From NCBI GenBank assembly GCA_963662155.1, contig OY759264.1, forward strand, positions 17,281,642-17,345,641: a DNA stretch of 64,000 bases, read 5' to 3'. A program made the translations under genes and the position numbers. Below, piece after piece: positions 1 to 10,900 of the stretch. Origin of the DNA: Lamellibrachia columna (taxonomy: Eukaryota; Annelida; Polychaeta; Sabellida; Siboglinidae). Each line of letters starts with the position of its first letter. The first letter of the stretch is position 1. The notes under the pieces were generated by a model. That model worked only from the letters and a program-made list of their open reading frames with translations. It was not told the DNA's origin and made no database searches.

Positions 1-428
1 CCCTCTTGGGGACTGGCTCTGCTCACATTTCAAACTGAGTGATAGGTATTAGAGCCTGCCACAACACAGTGTTTCTCCTGGGGGGTATTGTTGTGTAGCG
101 CCCTGGGGTGATGTATTGTAGGATGACCTAAATAAGACAACCAGTGAGAGTTTATGCACCAATAATTCCAGTTATTTGGGCCATCACCTGGAGCAATTGT
201 GGCCCTTATATAAGTGTTTGTTATGGCACTAGGCAATAGAGGCTTTGCTGAAATTTAGCACAGTGTGAAATTATCCTAAATTAGGAATGTTTTCGCTGTA
301 ATGTTTACAAACTTTCTTATCATGTAATCTGGGTGTATTGAAACTGTTTGTATTTCACACTTCGTGAGGATAAATAATAATAATCCATAAAATATTTACA
401 TAGTGTTCCATTATTATCATGAATTAAC
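1..428. other. No recognised feature
   Basis: AT-rich sequence with only short reading frames that carry no recognisable domain. I see no RNA gene, repeat array or transposon end here. Confidence 0.4.
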
Positions 429-812
429 TTATGTGACCATCAGCACTACTGGGTCTCCCGCTAATCTAACAATAAACATCTCATATGAAAAATCAGTGGG
501 ATGTTCATTATAACTGTCTGCGATGACATTTACTGGAACTTCTTTGTTTATTTTTGTTCTGTGAGATAGGCAGCAATAGGTCTTCTGGCCGTGATCCTTG
601 TGTAAAAAATTCCTGCTTTCTGGGCAGATAACTGCTTGCCCCAAAAATCTATTCATGCAATACAAGTTTATACGAAAACTCATTAATGGTTGAAAATCAT
701 AACTTTCATTCCCATTTGCAAAGTCAGGGCATATTTTAATTGTCAGTGAGTTTCGTGTCTGGTCCATTGTGTGTGGAAGACAAACTCCACAGCAGTGAAT
801 GTATTTAAACAT
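429..812 (-). CDS. Hypothetical minus-strand ORF, 127 codons, possible terminal exon
   Basis: An open minus-strand frame of 127 codons in non-repetitive DNA. It is cysteine-bearing and of mixed composition, unlike the low-complexity frames elsewhere in the window. It contains YIHCCGVCLPHT, CPDFANGNESYDF, CPESRNF and QKTYCCLSHRTK, and ends LAGDPVVLMVT before a stop. Just before the ATG (minus sense) is GAAATTCAG, which could be a splice acceptor, so this may be a last exon instead of a complete gene. I do not recognise the family. A TM-bearing frame lies 700 bp upstream on the same strand (1512-1730), but I cannot show that the two join. A chance frame is quite possible. Confidence 0.25.
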   Translation of the reverse strand: MFKYIHCCGVCLPHTMDQTRNSLTIKICPDFANGNESYDFQPLMSFRINLYCMNRFLGQAVICPESRNFLHKDHGQKTYCCLSHRTKINKEVPVNVIADSYNEHPTDFSYEMFIVRLAGDPVVLMVT

Positions 813-1511
813 GTTTTTCTGAATTTCTGATTTTATGCTGATTTTATGTTACACTTTCAATACCCATGATCTGAGATGTGCAAATAGACAAGGACAGCCT
901 GCTCTCCACAGGTAGGGAAGTGATAGCATCTGTTACCCCCAGAGGGGTGTTACCAGGTAGGGTGTAACTGTTGGCTGTCTTTGGCCTAGCATGTCAGTCT
1001 CTGTGGGGCACACACAATCTATCCAAATAAATGGGGTGTTTACATAGAGCTAGCCACTCGGGTGGAGAGACAGACTCACAGATAGCACTTGGCCAGAACT
1101 AGTAAACATTGGCAGAGTGTGCATGATTGGGGGGGGTACAAGCTGGGGACTGGGCTCCCACAGAAGGGAAGAAGGAACAAGCAGATATGCCATATTTTAT
1201 TGTTGATATCCAAATGTTTAACTTGCAATTCTGTATAAATTTGTATACAGTCAAACCTATGTGACTGCCCAATAGATTGTTGAGAAATTGTCACTCAATA
1301 CAGGTTATATAAATTTATCATAATGCAGGGTGTACTTTGGGAGGAATTGACTGTGGTCATTAATGACAGCTGGTCACTTAATGCAGGTGGTCGCTTGAGC
1401 AGGTCTTACTGTATATATTTGATATAAATCTATATAATTTGTTCATTTGTTATTCAGCATTCCAGTATTGGTTGAGTGTTGTCATCTGTGAGGCTATGAA
1501 ATGTTTCTTCA
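813..1511. other. No recognised feature
   Basis: Unique-looking, non-coding AT-rich DNA with no array or element that I can define. Confidence 0.4.
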
Positions 1512-1730
1512 TCAAATGAAATCGGCTGTTTTGCTTGAAATCTGCTTAGCATCAAAAAGACCGCTATAACGTATAAGTATGACAGTCAGTGCTGTGATAA
1601 ACACAAGGAATATAATAATTATGGACTTTGAGTAACTTGTGAAAGTGGGAATAACCTTGTCATGCAAAACTGGACCACTTTTGCTCTTTTTCGTAGAATT
1701 TTTACCAGATCTGGTCAAAAGTAATTTCAT
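1512..1730 (-). CDS. Weak minus-strand ORF with one predicted membrane segment
   Basis: A 72-codon minus-strand frame. It has a basic N-terminal stretch (SGKNSTKKSKS) followed by a hydrophobic run, SIIIIFLVFITALTVILI, long enough to cross a membrane. Its first 20 or so codons overlap a dispersed non-coding repeat family (copies at 14080, 19345 and 39255), so that start is probably fortuitous. The hydrophobic part lies outside the well-conserved repeat core. Near the stop another frame is open and reads SFDEETFHSL, which could mean a small frameshift or nothing. No family recognised. Confidence 0.15.
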   Translation of the reverse strand: MKLLLTRSGKNSTKKSKSGPVLHDKVIPTFTSYSKSIIIIFLVFITALTVILIRYSGLFDAKQISSKTADFI

Positions 1731-1885
1731 GATTAAATCATGAAATTAGTAAAAACAAAATAACACATTTGTACAATCGAGCCAGCATGTTGTTGTGCAT
1801 ACTAGATAGGTTTGTTTGATTTTTCGCGAAATGAGTCTGAAATGTGACAAGCTAAAACATTGAATTGAGGAAGGAAGATGTTTGT
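1665..1885 (+). repeat. Dispersed repeat family R1, partial copy 1
   Basis: Shares a core with 14230-14420, 19345-19556 and 39420-39620. In order: CTTTTTCGTAGAATTTTTAC, a CCAGATCTGG motif, a stretch ending in GATTTCAT, ACAAATTTGTACAA-like sequence, GAGCTAGCATGTTG-like sequence, TTTTTCGCGAAAT and ATTGAGGAAGGA. It has no coding capacity and is probably a non-autonomous mobile element. Its ends are not defined. Confidence 0.6.
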
Positions 1886-2767
1886 AGAAAGGAAGTAGAA
1901 AGTGGTTTATCTGTCTGGGGCTAGGGGCAATGTGGCTGTTTTAATAAGGAAGGATATTTATTTATATTTGCAGTAAGCCAGGTCAAGTTCTGTAAATGGA
2001 CAATGGATAAGCTGCTAATCTAACATGTGCTGGTTTACTAATTACCAGGAGACTGTGCTAATTATGGCCCAGGTTGTTGGTGGAACCCTAAAATATGCTG
2101 GTGCCTTGTTACCAGACTTAGTTGCCCTGAACTCTGTGGGGGGGTTCAATGAATGCCCTGTGGAGCCTAGTGTGGGGGGAGCACTGGTAGCTATAAATCC
2201 TTCATTAGTGTCACTTAACCTGTCAATTTGTCAGTTCATACACCCTTTAGTCTTAGACATCATAACAAATCAAATTTTTTTATTTCCATCCATATCTCCC
2301 GTCCAACCAGCCAACTATTTTTAGTTCCATCCATATCTTCAATCCATCCGATAACTTTTTTATATCTGCCCGTCTAGGGCTACCACAAGTATTTTATATA
2401 TTAATGGATTTATAGACAGAGGCCATCACTCTGCGAGTCCAGACTGATTACACATTTACCTCTAACCACCTGAGCTAACATGCTCTACATCTTTCATCAA
2501 CTCTGTATCATTCTATATTGTCCATCATCACATTGTCCCTGTTTTCCCAGGCTCTGGCAGTGATCTGTCAACACAACATAATGCACTGACATTAGTGACT
2601 TCCTACACAGAATACCCCTAGTGACTGTCTACAAAAACACAGCCTATTTTATGAGTGTACTTTGAAAAAATGCAACACATTATGAAATCTCTCTTTGCCA
2701 AACTTGCACAGTGTGGCTGCTTTAATAGAAAGTCATGTTTTCTGTGCATGGACTGCCTCAGGCAGCT
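1886..2767. other. No recognised feature
   Basis: Contains a 99-codon plus-strand frame at 2025-2324 with no recognisable domain and no supporting splice or start context. Otherwise featureless. Confidence 0.35.
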
Positions 2768-3545
2768 GCCAGTGACCCCTGTAGCCACCAGTGCCTCTCA
2801 TAGCTACCAGTGCCTTCCTCAGCTACTAGTGCATCCCATAACTACCAGTGCCCCTGTAGCCACCAGTGCCTCACATAGCTACCAGTGCCTCCCTCAGCTA
2901 CTAGTGCATCCCATAACTACCAGTGTCCTCTGTAGCCAGTGCTAGCCACCAGTGCCTCACATAGCTACCAGTGCCTCCCTCAGCTACTAGTGCATCCCAT
3001 AACTACCAGTGCCCCTGTAGCTACCAGTGCCTCCCATAGCTACCAGTGCATCCTGTAGCTAACCGGTGGCTCCCTCAGCTACTAGTGCATCCCACAACTA
3101 CCAGTGTCCTCTGTAGCCACCAGTGCCCCCCATAACTACCAGTGCCTCCCTCAGCTACTAGTGCATCCCATAACTACCAGTGCCCCCTGTAGTTACCAGT
3201 GCCTCCCTAAGCTACCACTGCCCCAGTAGCTACCAGTGCCTCCCTTAGCCACCAGTGCCTCCCATAGGTACCAGTGCCTCCTGGGACCATTGTCAGTGTT
3301 GATTTGATTCTCTGCTAAATGTACATATGATATCAGTTAGGATGATGACATTATACATACTAGTTTATGTAGCTAGCTGTTCTTTCTGTAGCTATCAATT
3401 CCCTCTGTAGCTGGCAGTCAGTTATATAGCTGGTAGCTACCAATTCCTTCATTCCTTCTTTGGGTACCAAATCCTTCTTTAGCTACCAATGTAAACTGCC
3501 AATTCCTTCTGTAGCTATCTCGATACCAGTGCCTTCTGTAGCTGC
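2768..3545. repeat. Degenerate minisatellite, AGCTACCAGTGCCTCCC-type units
   Basis: Many imperfect units of about 19-22 bp built on GTAGCTACCAGTGCCTCCC, with variants such as AGCTACTAGTGCATCCCATA. The array is regular to about 3285, then decays into scattered TGTAGCTACCAATTCCTTC copies to about 3545. Open frames through it are by-products of the repeat. Confidence 0.85.
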
Positions 3546-3863
3546 TGTTGTGATTCCTATACAGACAGCTACCATGTGTTATAACCTGGTTTGTTGGAAC
3601 ACAGGTGTGTAACTTATTTATAGCTAGTAGGTGTAATTCTTATGTGCAGTACATAAGCCTTATTTACAATCTTACAACTTAACTCTTTACCTAAATCTTT
3701 TAACCCATAACCACACAAAACCACATTAATATTTTGTATTCGGTAATGCCTTTACACTGAACTAAAACCTTAATGCTTAAATTTTAAACCTTAACATGAC
3801 ACAGCATCTCTAAATAGCTCTGTTTCTTCTCGATATTCCTAGGTTTCATTGCTTTACAACTGC

Positions 3864-4050
<187 letters not shown>

Positions 4051-4429
4051 ACTGACTACAGGACACCTTATATCAACGACAACAGCCATGTTGAATTGTG
4101 AAACTTTACCTTTAATACGATCTCGATTTAATTTTAAATAATCAAGATTTCTATATTTTGTTTCGCCTTTTCATGTTGTGATGGAGTTAGGGGTGTTGTA
4201 TTCCATCCTCAGTCTGACACCCTGTCACACTAATACCCTCTGTTTGGCACTGCTTTATAAATAAGACTTCACTGCAGGGTATTATAATATTGAACCCTGT
4301 GGCAGTACATAGTTTTTAGCTAGAGCAATTTGATTACCTCACTTGCTTACGTATGGGACTGAAGCCCATGGGTATTTGGGGGGGGGGTTAGAACCAGTTT
4401 GTGATCACAGATTATTGTGTTACCTCAGT

Positions 4430-4870
4430 GTCCATGTCATATGAATGAAGTGCCAGTCGTTTTGGGATGGTGCCTCTTTTGAGGATTTTTCGCACCTTAA
4501 AACTCGTTTATGAACAGGGAAATGGCGCATTTCTGGGCTACAACAGTTCTGCAGTTTACAGGATTAAATTTCTACTTGCTGGTTGGAAGAATATTCATCT
4601 GTGAGTGATGGAAGGATCCCTGTGCATGGAGACAGGATCTGGTTTGTTTGGGGACAAACAACAGGGACATCTTCCATGTTGATCTTGAAAAAAAATTGTT
4701 GGATTTGATAAAAAAAAACGCCAATGCAGGTCGGTGACCCGACACAAATCAAAGTGTGTAGTTTTTATTATAACAGAATCGTAGTTTTCCACACAGAGTG
4801 GATCTGCCAGACTGACTTTTACCATTGGTTTTAATGGGAAAACAGTACTGTACTGTGCCCACAAGCACAT
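4430..4870 (+). repeat. Dispersed repeat family R2, copy 1
   Basis: About 430 bp aligned by eye with 6075-6500. Shared blocks include CATATGAATGA, ATGAACAGGGAAA, GATGGAAGGATCCCTG (ATGGAAGGATCCCTG in the other copy), GGGACAT.TTCCATGTTGAT and GCAGGTC.GTGAC. No intact coding frame; the family is not recognised. Confidence 0.7.
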
Positions 4871-5138
4871 TTCCAGAAACCCTTTCTGTGACAAAAAAAT
4901 ATTCTCTAGCTGGAGTAATATTAATTTTTTATCCTAATTTTACATTATGCTTCCACTATGAAATTAAAAGCTAATAAGTGGGAGTACAATAACTTAAATA
5001 AATGTGTTCTTTTGTGCAGGATTATTGGTAATTTAATTTTCATCACAGCTGGTAGCGTTGAATAAGGTCGTGCCTAATCAGATCACATGTGGATGCGTTG
5101 AACAAAAATGGCAACCCAGTCGCCAGTGTATGCAGGGC

Positions 5139-5292
5139 ATTAGTGTCATGCAAAGTAAATGCAGTTTGTGTCATGCAAAGTGAATGCAGTTAGTGTCATA
5201 CAAAGTAAATGCAGTTAGTGTCGTACAAAGTAAATACAGTTAGTGTCATGCAAAGTAAATGCAGTTAGTGTCATGCAAAGTAAATGCAGTAG
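5139..5292 (+). repeat. 25-bp minisatellite, about 6 copies
   Basis: Tandem units of the form TTAGTGTCATGCAAAGTAAATGCAG with a few substitutions (TCATAC, TCGTAC). Confidence 0.95.
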
Positions 5293-6074
5293 GTACATTT
5301 CTTTTCTCTCTGTCAGTCTGTGAGCTGTATAAATAGAGATTATTCTGTCTGATCCTGACTTAGTTATTTGACATGCTGCCAAGACTTAGTGCTGTGCCTG
5401 TATGTGGGGTTGACATGTGTTGGGCACATTGTGTTTATTGTTGGCTTGTTCTGTGAAGGGTCATTCACGGTGGTGACTCAGGGTCATCATGTGTTATGTG
5501 GTCTCCCTAGATAAAGGCCCATCTGAAAATGGCACGTCTGAAAATGGCACATGAAAAAGGCATGTAAAAATGGCAGATAGTATAATGGCACAATGGATGT
5601 AAGGATGGAAATAGCATAGTGTTTTCATTAAATTACATTTTTAATATTTTCATTAAATTACACTCATTCATACCAAATTTATTTATTTATTTGCGAGTCA
5701 CAGTTTATGTGACTATTATAGTATGTGCCATGTATGAACATAAGAGGTCTTGGTGGAGCCAGCAAGCTCAGCCCTGTTTACTTTCTTGGCCAAGATCCCT
5801 CATACATGGGGAAGGGAGCGTAAAAACTTGACAGTCTTTCCAGTAAACCATGTGTCACTAGTATGAAGACACAGTACAGACACATAGTGGTTTGCTGTTT
5901 TGAGATGATAATATCTCTTTTTATGTCCCTACTTCCTCAGTTGCCTCAGACCCCTTTAATTAGAGCATTCCCCTGAGCCCTCTGTCATTCCATGCTTCAT
6001 TGGGACTGGTTCACCTCCCAGTTCCTCAACCTCTCTCCCTATATGGAGACATATCATTAATTTAGATCTGGGTT
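5293..6074. other. No recognised feature
   Basis: Contains short direct repeats of AAAATGGCA(C/T)(A/G) near 5527-5590 and an AT-rich stretch, but no gene or element that I can define. Confidence 0.4.
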
Positions 6075-6500
6075 CATGTCATATGAATGACGTGCCAGTG
6101 GTGTTGAGATGGTACTTCTTTTCAAGGATTTTTTGCAGCCTGAAAAAAATGATTATGAACAGGGAAAGGGCCCGCTTGTGGACTGAGACGTTTGTACTTC
6201 GAACAGGTTGTAATTTCTAGTTGGTGGTTGGGAGCATATGCTCGTGTCAGTTATGGAAGGATCCCTGGTGTATGAAGATAGAATCCGTTCGGTTTGGGCA
6301 TTAAATGACGGGGACATGTTCCATGTTGATTTTCTTGAAAAAAATGTTAGGATATGAAAAAACACCACTGCAGGTCAGTGACAAAAACAAATTGAAGTGT
6401 ATGGTATTCAGTAAAACTGTAACTTTGTACGTTGGTGTGGAATTATCTGACAGATTTTGTAATTGGTTTCAGTTGGAAAAACAATAGTGTTATGTTCCCA
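6075..6500 (+). repeat. Dispersed repeat family R2, copy 2
   Basis: Second copy of the 4430-4870 family in the same orientation, 1.6 kb downstream. It has diverged by many substitutions and small indels. Confidence 0.7.
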
Positions 6501-6830
6501 GTTGTTATGTCTGAGCTCTGTATCTGTGTTAGTTTTACCCTACGACTTGAGGTGGCAGCACCAGTAGAAGTAACTTTAACATTAGTGTTTACAGGTTACA
6601 TTGACTGTTCATGAGATAAAGTCTATCAGCTGAACTGTCTAATTAGATGCTAATGACATACATCCAGACAATGTGATAGGGCGATTATGGCCAGAGATTG
6701 GGTGACATCTGACCCCTGTCACCCTGTGACCAGAGGCTAGCAGGGCACAGGGTAGAATTTCTAATTTCCCATTACCATTAAACTGTCATGAGATGCTTGG
6801 TGCAGCTACATAAATGTTGGCTTATTATGT

Positions 6831-7298
6831 TACTTGAAACTGTTTGGCTTTGCCTACATGTTCACAAGAATTTGTTGTATGAACAAAATATAAGGACGTC
6901 AATGTTGTTACCTGAAACTGTTTGGCTTTGCCTACATGTTCACAGGTGTTCATTGTATGAACAAAATATAAGGACGTCAATGTTGCTACATGAAACTATT
7001 TGGCTTTGCCTACATGTTCACAGGTGTTCATTGTATGAACAAAATATAAGGACGTCAATGCTGTTACCTGAAACTGTTTGGCTTTGCCTACATGTTCACA
7101 GGTGTTCATTGTATGAAAAAAATATAAGGACGTCAATGTTGCTACATGAAACTGTTTGGCTTTGCCTACATGTTCACAGGTGTTCATTGTATGAACAAAA
7201 TACAAGGACGTCAATGCTGTTACCTGGAACTGTTTGGCTTTGCCTACATGTTCACAGATGTTCACTGTATGAACAAAATACAAGGACGTCAAAGCTGT
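6831..7298 (+). repeat. 78-bp minisatellite, 6 copies
   Basis: Six head-to-tail units of 78 bp. Each carries CTGTTTGGCTTTGCCTACAT, GTTCACAGGTGTTCATTGTA and AAATATAAGGACGTCAATG. Because 78 is a multiple of three, a frame stays open across the array and repeats a 26-residue peptide. No start context or homology supports translation. Confidence 0.95.
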
Positions 7299-7334
7299 TG
7301 TATACTTATGCAATGTAAAAATAATCCAATGTAA

Positions 7335-7625
7335 AAATTTATAAAAAATAAAATTGACAGATATCTGATGTGGATGGGCTATGCACATTTGGAAATTGTT
7401 TGACTGTCAATAAGCCAGTGGCTTCCTTGTCCACTTGCCATCTGGAGCTGAATTGTTTGACTGTCAATAAGCCAGTGGCTTCCTTGTCCACTTGCCATCT
7501 GGAGCTGAATTGTTTGACTGTCAATAAGCCAGTGGCTTCCTTGTCCACTTGCCATCTGGAGCTGAATTGATGATTTTGATGGCAATCTTGTTAAAAAAAA
7601 ATTGATATCTTGTTAAATTTGTCTC
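7335..7625 (+). mobile_element. LINE 3' tail with internal 57-bp triplication
   Basis: Matches the 3' end of the LINE at 60955-61110: AAAATTGACAGATATCTGAT, then ...GTGGCTTCCTTGTCCACTTG, CCATCTGG, and finally GATGGCAATCTTGTTAAA. Inside it a 57-bp segment (ACTGTCAATAAGCCAGTGGC...CATCTGGAGCTGAA) is repeated three times in tandem, about 7396-7566. It is a severely 5'-truncated insertion. Confidence 0.85.
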
Positions 7626-7856
7626 TTTACTGTAGGTTGCAACTTGTGTGTTAGTGTCAGTTAAAGCTTTTAAGCTTTATTCCTTTAATGTCACTCAATG
7701 ATATTCCACAAGAAAACTAATTCAATGATTATCCTTAAGATTAATAAATGATGTTCCATGAAATAAATAATAATCTTTATTATAATTCAATGATGTTCTT
7801 TATTATAATTCAGTAATGTTCTTTATTATAATTCAGTAATCTTCCTCTACTTTCAG

Positions 7857-7933
7857 AAAGGACATTTGCCAGATGCCACAATTGTACTCACAGCATTTCA
7901 AAAAGTTCTCACCTTAGATCTAGTACTCAACAG
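7857..7933 (+). CDS. ADAM exon 1 (first recognised), prodomain
   Basis: Preceded by a pyrimidine-rich tract ending TTTCAG and followed by GTAAGT. Encodes [10 protein letters not shown] through LTLDLVLN, the L-x-L-x-x-N segment of ADAM prodomains. Starts in phase 0, so at least one upstream exon must supply the signal peptide. I could not identify it in 1-7856. Confidence 0.85.
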
Positions 7934-10900
7934 GTAAGTTAGGTGTCTCTACGGTGTGTTGGTTAACACTTTAAAATTTTGCTGCTGCTTTATGGTTCTA
8001 ACTGTTTTGTAGAAAACCTACACTGCTCCTTAGCTAATGCTGCATTCTTTATATTTGAAGAAAATATTTCTATGTTTCTATCAGTATTTTTGTAATCAGT
8101 TAATGTTAAAAACCGTAGCGGTTGGTCTCGTTTTAATCTCCTTGTATGTAGTGTTGTCAGATCACATTCTATTAGTTGTCTTTCTAAGGTCTCTCAGTTC
8201 TGGAATCAGTTTAGTTGCTCTTCTTTGTATCCGGTATTCTGTCTTGCTTGCTCCTTTCTTGTTCGTTTACAAAATGGCCTCCATGCTTGTATGTATGCAC
8301 TATTCCAAATAAGGCGTAACTATTGAATAAACTCACCTATTCACCTTGATGTCAGTATTGTTTAGTCTGACTTGTCATCAACTAAGTCCTGGAAACAGCT
8401 GTAAGTGAGCCATGTTTTATGCCTAATAACCTCCGTTCACCAAGTCTGATCCTGCATCTTATCTGCAGCCTGTGTATCCTGTTAAATGCTGGAAAAAATG
8501 CCAAATCGTGTCTGTTTAATTGTGTGGCTTTGCTCTGAGTTGATCGTTGGACATGCACCAGTGCTAGGTCATGGCAGCTAATTATGGCATTATCAAGACA
8601 TCTAAGCAAACCAGACATTTGAATTGTTAGTACAGGAATGGTTGAGAGAAATAATTTTTTTAACAACTGGCTTGGGTATGATGTGATATTGAACATGCTT
8701 CATTTAATTCAATCTGTCCTCATGCGAGGTATTTGACAGGGTTGTAGGAAGTAACGGACAAAAAGTAACAGGAAAGAAAGTAACAGGAAAAAAATAACGG
8801 ACAAAAAGTAACACTTTATTTTGTTTATGATTTTTATTATAACCATTATAGAAGTACTTATTGTGTTTTGAAAGTTATTTAATACAGTATGCATTATATT
8901 TATTGAAAAAAGTGATTGAAGAATTAATTTACAAATTAATTTACCACCCACTGATTTGTAGTATTCAATATGTTCAATATTTAAACTGATTAATTAGCAG
9001 ACTGTCATCTAACTGCAAGGTTTACCAACTGCATTAGCCCTTTAGTGGCTTCATAGTGATCAGGTTGATGTTGGGGTTTACTGATGTTGGCTTCTCTGGT
9101 GTGATCCCAGTGGCTTCCTAGTGGGTGCTTGTGTACAACAGAATGGGTTTATCTTGATGGACTGGTTTACCATCATGACTACCAACAAATCAGTATAAAA
9201 CTGGAGGTCCAAGCAGATCATGCATTAGAATAATTTACTTGATGAAAGATGGAGGTTATCAAGAATAGCAAGGGTGGCAGAAAACTCTGTCTGTGTGGGT
9301 ACACGTACACAAGGTCTGTCTGTGTGGGTACACGTGCACAAGGTCAGTCTGTATGGGTACATGTATACAAGGTCTGTCTGTATAGATACACGTACACAAG
9401 GTATGTCTGTGTGGGTACACGTACACAAGGTCTGTCTGTGTGGATATACGTACACAAGGTCTGTCTGTATGGGTACACGTACACAAGGTCTGTCTGTGTG
9501 GGTACACATACACAAGGTCTGTCTGTATGGGTACACGTACACAAGGTATGTCTGTATGGGTACACGTACACAAGGTCTGTCTGTATGGGTATACGTACAC
9601 AAGGTCTGTCTGTATGGGTACACGTACACAAGGTCTGTCTGTGTGGGTACATGTGCACAAGGTCTGTCTGTATGGGTACACGTACACAAGGTCTGTCTGT
9701 ATGGGTACACGTACACAAGGTCTGTCTGTGTGGGTACACGTACACAGGGTCTGTCTGTGTGGGTACACGTGCACAAGGTCTGTCTGTATGGGTACACGTA
9801 CACAAGGTATGTCTGTATGGGTACATGTACACAAGGTCTGTCTGTATGGGTACACGTACACAAGGTCTGTCTGTGTGGGTACATGTGCACAAGGTCTGTC
9901 TGTATGGGTACACATATACAAGGTCTGTCTGTATAGGTACACGTACACAAGGTATGTCTGTATGGGTACACGTACACAAGGTCTGTCTGTATGGGTACAC
10001 GTACACAAGGTCTGTCTGTGTGGGTACATGTACACAAGGTCTGTCTGTGTGGGTACACGTACACAAGGTCTGTCTGTGTGGGTACACGTACACAAGGTCT
10101 GTCTGTATGGGTACATGTACACAAGGTCTGTCTGTATGGGTACACATACACAACGTCTGTCTGTATGGGTACATGTACACAAGGTCTGTCTGTATGGGTA
10201 CATGTACACAAGGTCTGTCTGTATGGGTACATGTACACAAGGTATGTCTGTATGGGTACATGTATACAAGGTCTGTCTGTATGGGTACATGTACACAAGG
10301 TCTGTCTGTATGGGTACACGTACACAAGGTCTGTCTGTATGGGTACACATACACAAGGTCTGTCTGTGTGGGTACACGTACACAAGGTCTGTCTGTGTGG
10401 GTACACGTACACAAGGTCTGTCTGTATGGGTACATGTACACTAGGTCTGTCTGTATGGGTACACGTACACAAGGTCTGTCTGTATGGGTACACATACACA
10501 AGGTCTGTCTGTGTGGGTACACGTACACAAGGTCTGTCTGTGTGGGTACACGTACACAAGGTCTGTCTGTATGGGTACATGTACACTAGGTCTGTCTGTA
10601 TGGGTACATGTACACAAGGTCTGTCTGTATGGGTACACGTACACAAGGTATGTCTGTATGGGTACATGTATACAAGGTCTGTCTGTATGGGTACATGTAC
10701 ACAAGTTCTGTCTGTATGGGTACATGTATACAAGGTCTGTCTGTATGGGTACACGTACACAAGGTCTGTCTGTATGGGTACACGTACACAAGGTCTGTCT
10801 GTATGGGTACATGTACACAAGGTATGTCTGTATGGGTACATGTACACAAGGTCTGTCTGTATGGGTACATGTACACAAGGTCTGTCTGTATGGGTACATG

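Noticed and set aside
2025..2324. 99-codon plus frame as the missing ADAM 5' exon
   Set aside because: No signal-peptide-like hydrophobic start, no prodomain similarity and no suitable phase-0 donor before exon 1.
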